Origin: Streptomyces sp. S465
GTDB taxonomy: Bacteria > Actinomycetota > Actinomycetes > Streptomycetales > Streptomycetaceae
Assembly: GCF_026898115.1 (NCBI RefSeq)
Contig: NZ_CP114036.1
Span: 4,892,001-4,956,000, forward strand
Reading direction: 5' to 3'
Length of the DNA: 64,000 nt
The notes below the pieces were generated by a model. It was not told where the DNA came from, searched no databases, and saw only the letters and a list, made by a program, of their open reading frames with translations. The position numbers and the translations under genes were made by a program. Position 1 is the first letter of the stretch, and the number at the start of each line of letters is the position of its first letter. Below are positions 15,092 to 23,380 of this stretch, piece after piece.

Positions 15092-16678
15092 ATGGCACAG
15101 ACCCAGAGCGCCCAGGGGCCCTCCGAACCTGACGCCAGCGGGTCCGGAATGCCGGACACACCCGAGGCGTGGGGCAACGCGGGACTTGTCGGCGATGGCC
15201 GATACCGACTGACCAGCCGCCTCGGCCGCGGCGGTATGGCGGAGGTGTTCGCCGCCGAGGACCTGCGGCTCGGCCGGACGGTCGCGGTGAAGCTGCTCCG
15301 CGCCGACCTGGCCGAGGACCCCGTGTCCAAGGCCCGCTTCACCCGCGAGGCACAGTCCGTGGCCGGGCTGAACCACCACGCGGTGGTGGCGGTCTACGAC
15401 TCCGGCGAGGACACCGTCGGCAAGAACACCGTGCCGTACATCGTCATGGAGCTGGTCGAGGGCCGGACCATCCGCGATCTGCTGCTCAACGCCGAGGCCC
15501 CGCCGCCGGACCAGGCGCTGATCATCGTCTCCGGGGTGCTGGAGGCGCTCGCCTACAGCCACCAGCACGGCATCGTGCACCGGGACATCAAGCCCGCCAA
15601 CGTGATCATCACCAACAGCGGCGCGGTCAAGGTGATGGACTTCGGCATCGCCCGCGCCCTGCACGGCGCGCAGTCCACCATGACCCAGACCGGCATGGTC
15701 ATGGGCACACCGCAGTACCTCTCGCCGGAGCAGGCCCTCGGCAAGGCCGTGGACCACCGCTCCGACCTGTACGCCACCGGATGTCTGCTCTACGAGCTGC
15801 TGGCGCTTCGCCCGCCGTTCACCGGGGAGACCCCGCTGTCGGTGGTCTACCAGCACGTCCAGGACACCCCGGTGCCGCCGTCGGAGATCTCCGGCACCGT
15901 GCCGCCGGAGCTGGACGGCCTGGTCATGCGCTCCCTCGCCAAGGACCCGGACGACCGGTTCCAGAGCGCCGAGGAGATGCGCGGACTGGTCCAGTACGCG
16001 CTCCAGATGCTCCACGAGGCGGGCGGCCACACCGGCGTCTGGAACACCGGCCCGGTCACCCAGCACCTGGGCGCCGCGACCCCCGCCATGGGCATGCACG
16101 GCGTCGGGGCCACCACCGCGCTCCCGCATCCGGGCCACGGCGACACCACCCAGCAGCCGGTCCTCACCGGCCCCGGCGGCGGTGACGGCGGCTACCACGG
16201 CGGTTCCGGGCGCCGTAAGGGCCGCAGCAGGGTGTGGCTGATCGCGGTGCTCGCGGTGATCGCCGTCGCGGCCGGGGTCGCCTTCGCGCTGAACGCCGGC
16301 CAGAAGGACGACGGGAACCAGCCGAGCAAGCACCAGACCTCGGTCACCCAGGACAAGAACACCGACGAGCCGAGCGATACGCCGAGCGACGACACGGGCG
16401 ACGACACGGTCCCGGCCGACGAGGCCACCTCCGGTGGCACGGGCAGCGACTACCTCCCGAGCCAGGACCCGACGCCGACGTACTCCGACGGCGACCCCAC
16501 CGACGAGCCCACGGACCAGCCGACGGATCCGGGCAACGACGACCAGCCGAGCGACGAGCAGACCACCCCCGGCGGCGGCGAGCAGACCACTGAGCCCACG
16601 AACGACCCGCCCTCGACGGGCGGCGGCCAGCCCACCGATCCGACGGGCGACACGGGCGACGTCGACGGCACACCCTGA
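15092..16678 (+). CDS. Receptor-type Ser/Thr protein kinase with acidic Thr/Pro-rich extracellular tail
   Basis: A 528-residue kinase. Residues about 32-300 hold LGRGGMAEVFAAED, VAVKLLRAD, HRDIKPANVI, DFGIARALHG and the activation segment STMTQTGMVMGTPQYLSPEQ, all intact. A membrane helix (VWLIAVLAVIAVAAGVAFAL, about 380-400) is followed by roughly 125 extracellular residues almost entirely of Asp, Thr, Pro, Gln and Gly, with no recognisable PASTA module. The tail may be a wall-spanning tether. ATG 15092 was chosen at the start of family similarity. Its activation loop is nearly the same as that of the divergent partner, suggesting a duplicated pair able to cross-phosphorylate. Confidence 0.91.
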   Translation: MAQTQSAQGPSEPDASGSGMPDTPEAWGNAGLVGDGRYRLTSRLGRGGMAEVFAAEDLRLGRTVAVKLLRADLAEDPVSKARFTREAQSVAGLNHHAVVAVYDSGEDTVGKNTVPYIVMELVEGRTIRDLLLNAEAPPPDQALIIVSGVLEALAYSHQHGIVHRDIKPANVIITNSGAVKVMDFGIARALHGAQSTMTQTGMVMGTPQYLSPEQALGKAVDHRSDLYATGCLLYELLALRPPFTGETPLSVVYQHVQDTPVPPSEISGTVPPELDGLVMRSLAKDPDDRFQSAEEMRGLVQYALQMLHEAGGHTGVWNTGPVTQHLGAATPAMGMHGVGATTALPHPGHGDTTQQPVLTGPGGGDGGYHGGSGRRKGRSRVWLIAVLAVIAVAAGVAFALNAGQKDDGNQPSKHQTSVTQDKNTDEPSDTPSDDTGDDTVPADEATSGGTGSDYLPSQDPTPTYSDGDPTDEPTDQPTDPGNDDQPSDEQTTPGGGEQTTEPTNDPPSTGGGQPTDPTGDTGDVDGTP

Positions 16679-16685
16679 GGACGGG

Positions 16686-16730
16686 GCGGGGGCGCCGGGA
16701 GCCTTCCTCAGAGGTCCTCGGCGCCCCCGC
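16686..16730 (+). terminator. Terminator hairpin after the second kinase gene
   Basis: GCGGGGGCGCCG (16686-16697) pairs perfectly with 16719-16730 around a 21-nt loop, 8 nt after the kinase stop codon and before a convergent gene. Confidence 0.7.
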
Positions 16731-16770
16731 CAGCTCCCTCGGCGGCCCCGTCAGCCCCCTTGGTGCCCGC

Positions 16771-17808
16771 TCAGCCGCAGAAGGCGTCGCGGACCGCGTC
16801 GTACTCCCGGGTCCACCACACCACCAGCGCGGCGGCCGCCGGGAACTGCGGGTCGGCGCGCCCGTCCCCGCGCTGGTAGCGCCAGCGCAGCATCCAGAAG
16901 TCGTTGAGCCGTTCCCACCACACCCGGTGCACGGCCGCGGCCATCTCGGCGCCCCCGGCCCCCGCCGTGCGGCGGTACGCCCGTGCGTAGGACCGCACCT
17001 TGGTGAGCTCCAGGGTGCCGCCGGGCCGTACGAAGAAGATCGCGGCGGCCCGGACCGCCTCCTCGGCGCGCGGCTGCACCCCGAGCCGGTCCCAGTCGAC
17101 GATGGCGGCCGGTTCCGTATCGCGGTAGAGCAGGTTCAGCGGATGGAAGTCGCCGTGCACCCAGCCGGTGACCGGGACGGCGTGTGCCTCCGGGCGGCGG
17201 TGCGCGTGCCGCTCCAGCAGCGCCCGCCGCTCGACCAGTCGGTGCTCGGCGAGCTCGTCGAAGGAGTCGCGCGCCCGGCGCCTCCGGACCAGCGTGAGCA
17301 GCTCGTCGATGACGGCGAAGGTGTCCACCGGGTCGGCCGCCTCCCCGGGCGGCTGCCGGTCGCCCGTACGGGCCCGCATGACCCGCTCCAGACAGGTGTG
17401 GACCAGCCCGAGCAGCCCGCCCAGCCGCCAGCACTGCGGGGCGGTCAGCTCACCGCCGTCGCGGTGCCGCCCGTCGACCCAGGGGTGTAAGGCGTAGCAG
17501 CGGCCGCCGATGACCACGACCGTACGGCCGTCGGCATCGGGGACCGGCGGGGCGACGGGCACCCCGAGCGCGCCCAGCCGCTGGGTGACCCGGTGCTGGC
17601 GGGCGATGGCGGTGCGGTCGCCGTCGAGGTGGTGTTTGAGGAAGAACCGGCCGCGGGTGGTGGCGAGGTGGTAGCCGCGGTTGAGCAGCCCCTGGGTGAG
17701 CGGTTCGCAGGAGACCGCCTCACCGGCGCTGTCGTAGCGGCGGAGCAGGGTGCTCAGGGTTTCCCCGTCGGGAGCGTCCTCGGCGGAGCGTACATGTGAG
17801 CGCGGCAC
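16771..17808 (-). CDS. APH/choline-kinase-fold phosphotransferase
   Basis: A 345-residue aminoglycoside-phosphotransferase-fold protein. The catalytic loop is VTGWVHGDFHPLNLL (HGD and N residues intact) and the metal motif is AAIVDWDRLG. An N-lobe lysine lies in GRFFLKHHLDGD, and the lid-like C-terminus is rich in Trp and Arg. Such enzymes phosphorylate small hydroxylated molecules (antibiotics, homoserine, choline, sugars); the substrate cannot be told from sequence, and the location beside housekeeping genes argues against a dedicated resistance gene. The start is GTG 17808; a downstream start is possible. It converges on the kinase gene terminator. Confidence 0.82.
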   Translation of the reverse strand: MPRSHVRSAEDAPDGETLSTLLRRYDSAGEAVSCEPLTQGLLNRGYHLATTRGRFFLKHHLDGDRTAIARQHRVTQRLGALGVPVAPPVPDADGRTVVVIGGRCYALHPWVDGRHRDGGELTAPQCWRLGGLLGLVHTCLERVMRARTGDRQPPGEAADPVDTFAVIDELLTLVRRRRARDSFDELAEHRLVERRALLERHAHRRPEAHAVPVTGWVHGDFHPLNLLYRDTEPAAIVDWDRLGVQPRAEEAVRAAAIFFVRPGGTLELTKVRSYARAYRRTAGAGGAEMAAAVHRVWWERLNDFWMLRWRYQRGDGRADPQFPAAAALVVWWTREYDAVRDAFCG

Positions 17809-18005
17809 CTGCCAGATGTTAGATCACCGGACATCACCGCCACGGCGCACACAAAGGGGACGACGCGCCTGCCGAACGCACCCGGTTGACCGAGACGGCA
17901 CCACCCCGCCCCGGCCCGCACCGCCCCCGCCGGGCTCAGCGCGTCTGTCTCCGTGCCGCCCCCCGGGGCCCGCGCCGCCGCCCCGTTCGTCCGCCCCCGT
18001 CAGGG

Positions 18006-18677
18006 TCATCGCCTCTGGGTCTGTTTGGCCTGCATTCGGGCGACGTACGCCGCCGCCTGGGAGCGGCGTTCCATGCCGAGCTTGGAGAGCAGGCTGGAGA
18101 CGTAGTTCTTGATCGTCTTCTCGGCCAGGTGCAGCCGTTCGCCGATCGCCCGGTTGGTGAGCCCCTCGCCGATCAGCAGCAGGATTCGGCGTTCCTGCTC
18201 GGTGAGGGAGGCGAGCCGGTCGTCCGCCGGTTTGACGGCCGCCTGGCCGCGCAGCCGCTCCAGTACGCGGGCGGTGGCCACCGGATCGAGCAGGGACCGG
18301 CCCGCGGCCACGTCCCGGACGGCGGCGAGCAGTTCGCCGCCGCGGATGTCCTTCAGGACATAGCCCGAGGCGCCCGCGATGATGGCGTCGAAGAGCGCCT
18401 CGTCGTCGGCGAAGGAGGTGAGCATCATGCAGCGGATGGACTCGTCGCGGGCGCGGATCTCACGGCAGACCTCGACCCCGCTGCGATCGGGCAGCCGGAT
18501 GTCCAGGACGGCGACGTCGGGGCGGACGGCCGGGATCCGTGCCAGCGCGTCGGCCGCGGTGCCCGCCTCGCCGACCACCTCCATGTCCGGCTCGCTCGCG
18601 AGCAGGTCGCGCACGCCGCGTCGTACGACTTCATGGTCGTCGACCAGGAAAATCCTTATTTTTCCTTCTTCGCGCAC
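18006..18677 (-). CDS. NarL/FixJ-family response regulator (orphan, DevR-like)
   Basis: About 223 residues. The receiver domain contains IRIFLVDDHEVVRRGV (acidic pair), the phospho-acceptor aspartate in VAVLDIRLPD and the lysine in ASGYVLKDI. The C-terminal LuxR-type HTH has LTEQERRILLLIGEGLTNRA and LAEKTIKNYVSSLLSKLGM. No histidine kinase gene is adjacent. As I recall the S. coelicolor equivalent is the orphan regulator SCO3818. GTG 18677 starts at family similarity, but GTG 18695 has the better ribosome site (GGGAAG, 7 nt away). The divergent neighbour is the second bkd operon, a candidate target. Confidence 0.87.
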   Translation of the reverse strand: MREEGKIRIFLVDDHEVVRRGVRDLLASEPDMEVVGEAGTAADALARIPAVRPDVAVLDIRLPDRSGVEVCREIRARDESIRCMMLTSFADDEALFDAIIAGASGYVLKDIRGGELLAAVRDVAAGRSLLDPVATARVLERLRGQAAVKPADDRLASLTEQERRILLLIGEGLTNRAIGERLHLAEKTIKNYVSSLLSKLGMERRSQAAAYVARMQAKQTQRR

Positions 18678-18792
18678 GGCTCCAGTCTCACACACGAAGT
18701 CTTCCCGTGCCGTTGTCCAGCGGGATACCGTGCGCTTGTCCGGCGGCCTGCGGGGCTGTGACCAGTGGATGTTTCCCCGGCCACGCGATTTA

Positions 18793-18806
18793 CTTGGAAA
18801 TCCAAG
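18793..18806. promoter_or_regulatory. Palindrome CTTGGA-AA-TCCAAG upstream of the second bkd operon
   Basis: CTTGGAAATCCAAG is a 14-bp inverted repeat in an AT-richer patch about 195 bp before the bkdA start and 115 bp before the divergent response-regulator gene. It has operator form. The remaining sequence of this 322-bp gap (18678-18999) holds the bkdA ribosome site GGAGGAG at 18988-18994 and no gene I can support. Confidence 0.55.
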
Positions 18807-18999
18807 CAAAATTGCAGGTCAGGTGGGGTTTCGCAGACACGCGACGCACTGGGTAACGTGCCTTGTGCAGGGCCAGCCGCCGGGTACCTGTCACGCCCGG
18901 TCATGCCTCGGCGCACCCACCCCGTGCGCCGTCGCCGAGCGGGCGAGCCGCAACTGGCCGCCGGCGGATCCCGGGGGCCGGACAGACGGAGGAGCACAC

Positions 19000-20169
19000 G
19001 TGACCGTGGAGAGCACTGCCGCGCGCAAGCCGCGCCGCAGCGGAGCCAAGCGCAGCACCACCGCGCGGAACGCCAAGAAGCAGCAGCCTGCGGGCCAGAC
19101 CGAACTCGTCCAGCTGCTGACCCCCGAGGGCGAACGGGTCGAGCACCCGGAGTACTCCATCGACCCGACCCCCGAGGAGCTGCGCGGTCTGTACCGGGAC
19201 ATGGTGCTGACGCGGCGGTTCGACGCCGAGGCGACCACCCTCCAGCGCCAGGGCGAACTGGGCCTGTGGGCGTCGCTGCTCGGCCAGGAGGCGGCGCAGA
19301 TCGGCTCCGGCCGGGCGCTGAACGACGCCGACTACGTCTTCCCCACCTACCGCGAGCACGGTGTGGCCTGGTGCCGGGGCGTGGACCCGACCAATCTGCT
19401 GGGGATGTTCCGCGGGGTGAACCACGGCGGCTGGGACCCCAACAGCAACAACTTCCACCTGTACACCATCGTCATCGGTTCCCAGGCGCTGCACGCGACC
19501 GGTTACGCGATGGGCGTGGCCAAGGACGGCGGGGACTCCGCGGTGCTGGCCTACTTCGGGGACGGCGCCTCCAGCCAGGGCGATGTCGCCGAATCGTTCA
19601 CCTTCTCCGCGGTCTACAACGCCCCGGTCGTCTTCTTCTGCCAGAACAACCAGTGGGCCATCTCCGAGCCCACCGAGAAGCAGACCCGGGTCCCGCTCTA
19701 CCAGCGCGCCCAGGGCTTCGGCTTCCCCGGGGTGCGGGTGGACGGCAACGACGTGCTCGCCTGCCTGGCCGTCACCAAGGCCGCGCTGGAGCGTGCGCGC
19801 ACCGGGCAGGGCCCGATGCTCATCGAGGCGTTCACCTACCGCATGGGCGCGCACACCACCTCCGACGACCCGACGCGCTACCGCTCCCCGGAGGAGCGGG
19901 AACTGTGGGAGACCAAGGACCCGATCCTGCGGCTGCGCACCCTGCTGACCCGCGAGGGCCTGGTCGACGACGCGTACTTCGCCGACCTCGAGCGGGAGAG
20001 CGACGCGCTGGCCAAGCGGGTACGGGACGCCGTACGGGCCATGCCCGACCCCGATGACATGGCGCTGTTCGAGCACGTCTACGCCGACGGGCACGCGCTC
20101 GTCGACGAGGAGCGGGCGCAGTTCGCCGAGTACCAGGCTTCGTTCGTCACCGCTGAGGAAGGCATCTGA
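19000..20169 (+). CDS. bkdA1: Branched-chain 2-oxoacid dehydrogenase E1 alpha subunit (second cluster)
   Basis: A 389-residue E1 alpha. The ThDP motif runs from GDGASSQGDVAESFTFSAVY to CQNN, with PTYREHGVAWCRGVD and AHTTSDDPTRYRSPEE as further family markers. The N-terminal 35 residues are Lys/Arg/Ala-rich and absent from the copy at 3002. GTG 19000 has GGAGGAG five nt upstream, so the long open frame before it is not used. It pairs with the E1 beta beginning 1 nt after its stop. The product supplies isobutyryl-, 2-methylbutyryl- and isovaleryl-CoA for fatty acids and polyketides (pathway knowledge). Confidence 0.92.
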   Translation: MTVESTAARKPRRSGAKRSTTARNAKKQQPAGQTELVQLLTPEGERVEHPEYSIDPTPEELRGLYRDMVLTRRFDAEATTLQRQGELGLWASLLGQEAAQIGSGRALNDADYVFPTYREHGVAWCRGVDPTNLLGMFRGVNHGGWDPNSNNFHLYTIVIGSQALHATGYAMGVAKDGGDSAVLAYFGDGASSQGDVAESFTFSAVYNAPVVFFCQNNQWAISEPTEKQTRVPLYQRAQGFGFPGVRVDGNDVLACLAVTKAALERARTGQGPMLIEAFTYRMGAHTTSDDPTRYRSPEERELWETKDPILRLRTLLTREGLVDDAYFADLERESDALAKRVRDAVRAMPDPDDMALFEHVYADGHALVDEERAQFAEYQASFVTAEEGI

Positions 20170-20170
20170 C

Positions 20171-21151
20171 ATGGCCGCCGAGAAGATGTCGCTCTCCAAG
20201 GCGATCAACGCGTCGCTGCGCACGGCGCTCGAGGCCGACCCCAAGGTTCTGATCATGGGCGAGGACGTCGGCAAGCTCGGGGGCGTCTTCCGGGTCACCG
20301 ACGGGCTGCAGAAGGACTTCGGCGAGGACCGGGTCATCGACACCCCGCTCGCCGAGTCCGGCATCGTGGGCACCGCGATCGGGCTCGCGCTGCGCGGCTA
20401 CCGCCCGGTGGTGGAGATCCAGTTCGACGGTTTCGTCTTCCCCGCCTACGACCAGATCGTCACCCAGCTCGCCAAGATGCACGCGCGGTCGCTCGGCAAG
20501 GTCAAGCTGCCGGTCGTGGTCCGCATTCCGTACGGCGGCGGCATCGGCGCGGTGGAGCACCACAGCGAGTCGCCGGAGGCGCTGTTCGCGCATGTGGCGG
20601 GGTTGAAGGTGGTCTCGCCCGCCAATGCCTCCGACGCCTACTGGATGCTCCAGCAGGCCATCGGCAGCGACGACCCGGTCATCTACTTCGAGCCCAAGCG
20701 CCGCTACCACGACAAGTCCGAGGTCGACACCTCCGCGATCCCCGGTCCGCTGCACTCCGCCCGGGTGGTGCGGCCGGGAACGGACCTGACCCTGGCGGCC
20801 TACGGCCCGATGGTCAAGGTCTGTACGGACGCCGCCGCGGCGGCCGCCGAGGAGGGCACGTCGCTGGAGGTCGTGGACCTGCGCTCGGTCTCGCCGCTGG
20901 ACTTCGACACGATCCAGGGGTCCGTGGAGCGGACGGGCCGGCTGGTCGTCGTCCACGAGGCACCGGTGTTCCTGGGCACCGGGGCGGAGATCGCCGCACG
21001 CATCACCGAGAGGTGCTTCTATCACCTCCAGGCCCCGGTGCTGCGGGTCGGCGGCTACCACTCGCCGTACCCGCCGTCACGGCTCGAGGACGAGTACCTT
21101 CCGGGGCTGGACCGGGTGCTCGACGCCGTAGACCGTGCGTTGGCGTACTGA
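20171..21151 (+). CDS. bkdB1: Branched-chain 2-oxoacid dehydrogenase E1 beta subunit (second cluster)
   Basis: A 326-residue E1 beta with KVLIMGEDVGKLGGVFRVTD, VIDTPLAESGIVGTAIGLAL, EIQFDGFVFPAYDQIVTQLA and VRIPYGGGIGAVEHHSES. The C-terminal domain reads VVDLRSVSPLDFDTI. It is clearly paralogous to the protein at 4144-5196 but shorter at the N-terminus. The ATG follows the bkdA stop by 1 nt, giving tight coupling. It acts with E1 alpha in the ThDP-dependent decarboxylation and reductive acylation of lipoyl-E2. Confidence 0.93.
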   Translation: MAAEKMSLSKAINASLRTALEADPKVLIMGEDVGKLGGVFRVTDGLQKDFGEDRVIDTPLAESGIVGTAIGLALRGYRPVVEIQFDGFVFPAYDQIVTQLAKMHARSLGKVKLPVVVRIPYGGGIGAVEHHSESPEALFAHVAGLKVVSPANASDAYWMLQQAIGSDDPVIYFEPKRRYHDKSEVDTSAIPGPLHSARVVRPGTDLTLAAYGPMVKVCTDAAAAAAEEGTSLEVVDLRSVSPLDFDTIQGSVERTGRLVVVHEAPVFLGTGAEIAARITERCFYHLQAPVLRVGGYHSPYPPSRLEDEYLPGLDRVLDAVDRALAY

Positions 21152-21173
21152 AGGGCTTGAGGAGATCGTGACG

Positions 21174-22598
21174 ATGACCGCAGTCGAACAGCGCTTCCGT
21201 GAGTTCAAGATGCCCGACGTGGGCGAGGGGCTGACCGAGGCCGAAATCCTCAAGTGGTTCGTGGCGCCGGGCGACACGGTGACCGACGGCCAGGTGGTGT
21301 GCGAGGTCGAGACCGCCAAGGCCGCCGTCGAGCTGCCCATCCCGTTCGACGGAGTGGTGCACGAGCTGCGCTTCGACGAGGGCACCACCGTGGACGTGGG
21401 CACGCCGATCATCTCGGTGGACACCGACCCCGGTGCGGGGGACGCGGCGCCGCAGGCGGCTCCCGCCGCCGAGGAGTCCGCCGCCGAGAAGTCCGCTGCT
21501 GAGAAGCCCGCCGCCGAGAAGGAGGGCCGCCAGGCCAATCTGGTCGGCTACGGGGCGGCGCCCGCCTCCACCAAGCGCCGTCCGCGCAAGCCGCTGCCGG
21601 GCCGGCAGCGGCCCGAGGTGGCGAAGCCCGCCCCGGCCCCGGCCGAGGTGGCACCGGCCGCCCCCGCGCCCGCCCGCCCCGAGGCCGCGCCCGAGCTGAA
21701 CGGCAGCGCCCGGACCACCCGGCCGCTGGCCAAGCCGCCGGTCCGCAAGCTCGCCAAGGACCTGGGCATCGACCTGGAGACGGTCACCCCGAGCGGGCCG
21801 GACGGGATCATCACCCGCGAGGACGTCCACGCGGCCGCCGAGGCCGTCCGGGCGGTCCGGGAGGCGCCCGTGGCGGCCCCGTCCGCGGCCGCCGAGGGCC
21901 GGGAGCGGCGGGTGCCCGTGAAGGGCGTACGGAAGGCCACCGCGCAGGCGGTGGTCAACAGCGCCTTCACCGCCCCGCACGTGACCGAGTTCGTGACGGT
22001 CGACGTCACCCGCACCATGAAGCTCGTCGCCGACCTCAAGCAGGACCCGGAGATGGCCGGGCTGCGGGTCAGCCCGCTGCTGCTGGTCGCCAAGGCCTTG
22101 CTGGTGGCCATCAGGCGCAACCCGGACATCAACGCCACCTGGGACGAGGACAACCAGGAGATCGTCTACAAGGACTACGTCAATCTGGGCATCGCGGCGG
22201 CCACACCGCGCGGGCTGATCGTCCCCAACATCAAGGACGCGCACGCCAAGACCCTGCCCGAACTGGCGTCCGCCCTGGGCGAGCTGGTCACCACCGCCCG
22301 TGAGGGCAAGACCAGCCCGGCCGCGATGTCCGGCGGCACGGTCACCATCACCAACGTGGGCGTCTTCGGTGTCGACACCGGCACCCCGATCCTCAACCCC
22401 GGCGAGTCCGCGATCCTCGCCTTCGGTGCCGTCAAGCTCCAGCCGTGGGTCCACAAGGGCGAGGTCAAGCCGCGCCAGGTGACCACCCTCGCGCTCTCCT
22501 TCGACCACCGGCTGGTCGACGGTGAGCTGGGTTCCAAGGTGCTCGCGGACGTCGCGGCGATCCTGGAACGCCCCAAGCGCCTGCTCACCTGGGCCTAG
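21174..22598 (+). CDS. bkdC1: 2-oxoacid dehydrogenase E2 (dihydrolipoamide acyltransferase, second cluster)
   Basis: A 474-residue E2 with a lipoyl domain (VCEVETAKAAVELP, lysine about residue 47), an Ala/Glu/Lys/Pro-rich swinging linker with repeated AAEKSAAEK units, a peripheral-subunit-binding domain (VRKLAKDLGIDLETVTPSG) and the acyltransferase domain ending with the active-site motif SFDHRLVDGELG. ATG 21174 was preferred to GTG 21168 because GAGGAG is 9 nt away. It is the last gene of the operon and is followed by a strong hairpin. No E3 gene is adjacent, as in the first cluster. Confidence 0.93.
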   Translation: MTAVEQRFREFKMPDVGEGLTEAEILKWFVAPGDTVTDGQVVCEVETAKAAVELPIPFDGVVHELRFDEGTTVDVGTPIISVDTDPGAGDAAPQAAPAAEESAAEKSAAEKPAAEKEGRQANLVGYGAAPASTKRRPRKPLPGRQRPEVAKPAPAPAEVAPAAPAPARPEAAPELNGSARTTRPLAKPPVRKLAKDLGIDLETVTPSGPDGIITREDVHAAAEAVRAVREAPVAAPSAAAEGRERRVPVKGVRKATAQAVVNSAFTAPHVTEFVTVDVTRTMKLVADLKQDPEMAGLRVSPLLLVAKALLVAIRRNPDINATWDEDNQEIVYKDYVNLGIAAATPRGLIVPNIKDAHAKTLPELASALGELVTTAREGKTSPAAMSGGTVTITNVGVFGVDTGTPILNPGESAILAFGAVKLQPWVHKGEVKPRQVTTLALSFDHRLVDGELGSKVLADVAAILERPKRLLTWA

Positions 22599-22651
22599 TC
22601 GCGCCAGCCCCGATCACCTGGCCCTGATCACATCCGGGCCGTCCTCCGTCC

Positions 22652-22686
22652 CTCGTCCCCCGTCCGTATCGCGGACGGGGGACGAG
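22652..22686 (+). terminator. Terminator after the second bkd operon
   Basis: A perfect 15-bp stem (22652-22666 with 22672-22686) around the loop TATCG lies 54 nt after the E2 stop and ends about 20 bp before the GntR-gene palindrome. Confidence 0.85.
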
Positions 22687-22706
22687 TGCGCATGCATCTT
22701 GTATCT

Positions 22707-22722
22707 ATGATGTGCTCATCAT
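22707..22722. promoter_or_regulatory. Palindrome overlapping the GntR-gene start codon
   Basis: ATGATG-TGCT-CATCAT overlaps the proposed ATG of the GntR regulator. FCD-type GntR proteins bind short palindromes and often autoregulate, so this is a candidate operator; it is short and could be chance. Confidence 0.4.
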
Positions 22723-23380
22723 GAGTCCCGCTGATACGGCCACCAAGCCGCCGCCCGCCGCCGAACGCGTCTACCACCACGTCAAACAAGCCGTCCTCGA
22801 CCGCCGCTACGAGGGCGGCACACTTCTGAGCGAAGGCGAACTCGCGGATGCCGTCGGGGTCTCCCGTACGCCCGTCCGGGAGGCCCTGCTGCGCCTGGAG
22901 GCCGAGGGGCTGCTCAAGCTCTATCCGAAGAAGGGCGCCCTGGTCCTGCCCGTCTCCGCGCAGGAGATCGCGGACGTGGTCGAGACCCGGCTGCTGGTGG
23001 AGCAGCACGCGGTCGCCAAGGTCGTACCGGCCGGGGAGAAGCTGCTGGGGCGGCTCGAAGAACTGCTGGAGGAGCAGAAGGGGCACGCCGCGGCCGGGGA
23101 TCTGGCCGCGTTCGCGGTCGCCGACCGCTGCTTCCACGCGGCGATCGTCCGGGCGGCCGGCAACGGCATCCTGGCGCAGCTCTACGACCAGTTGCGGGAC
23201 CGTCAGCTGCGGATGGGCGTGGCCACGATGAACGCCGAGCCCGACCGCATCGCCAAGAACATCACCGAGCACACCGAGATCCTCCAGGCCCTGCGCGCCG
23301 GGGACGCCGCTTTCGTGTCCGGGCTGGTGCAGCGTCACATCAGCTGGGTGAACAACCTCGCCCGGGGTGAGGTGCGATGA
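22721..23380 (+). CDS. GntR-family regulator, FadR/FCD subfamily
   Basis: A 219-residue regulator. The winged HTH includes LLSEGELADAVGVSRTPVRE and ALLRLEAEGLLKLYPKKGAL. The helical FCD ligand domain follows, with metal-type histidines in DRCFHAAIVRAAGN and ITEHTEIL. FCD regulators usually respond to organic acids or amino acids. ATG 22721 (MSPADT) was chosen; no strong ribosome site is seen, so leaderless or weak initiation is possible, and ATG 22712 is an alternative. The stop overlaps the MFS gene by ATGA, so the regulator probably controls that transporter and itself. Confidence 0.87.
   Translation: MSPADTATKPPPAAERVYHHVKQAVLDRRYEGGTLLSEGELADAVGVSRTPVREALLRLEAEGLLKLYPKKGALVLPVSAQEIADVVETRLLVEQHAVAKVVPAGEKLLGRLEELLEEQKGHAAAGDLAAFAVADRCFHAAIVRAAGNGILAQLYDQLRDRQLRMGVATMNAEPDRIAKNITEHTEILQALRAGDAAFVSGLVQRHISWVNNLARGEVR

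Noticed and set aside
18695..18809. Longer start for the orphan response regulator (up to ATG 18809)
   Set aside because: The added residues (MLGFPSKSRGRG...) come from the palindrome-containing promoter region and are not receiver sequence; only GTG 18695 remains a fair alternative.
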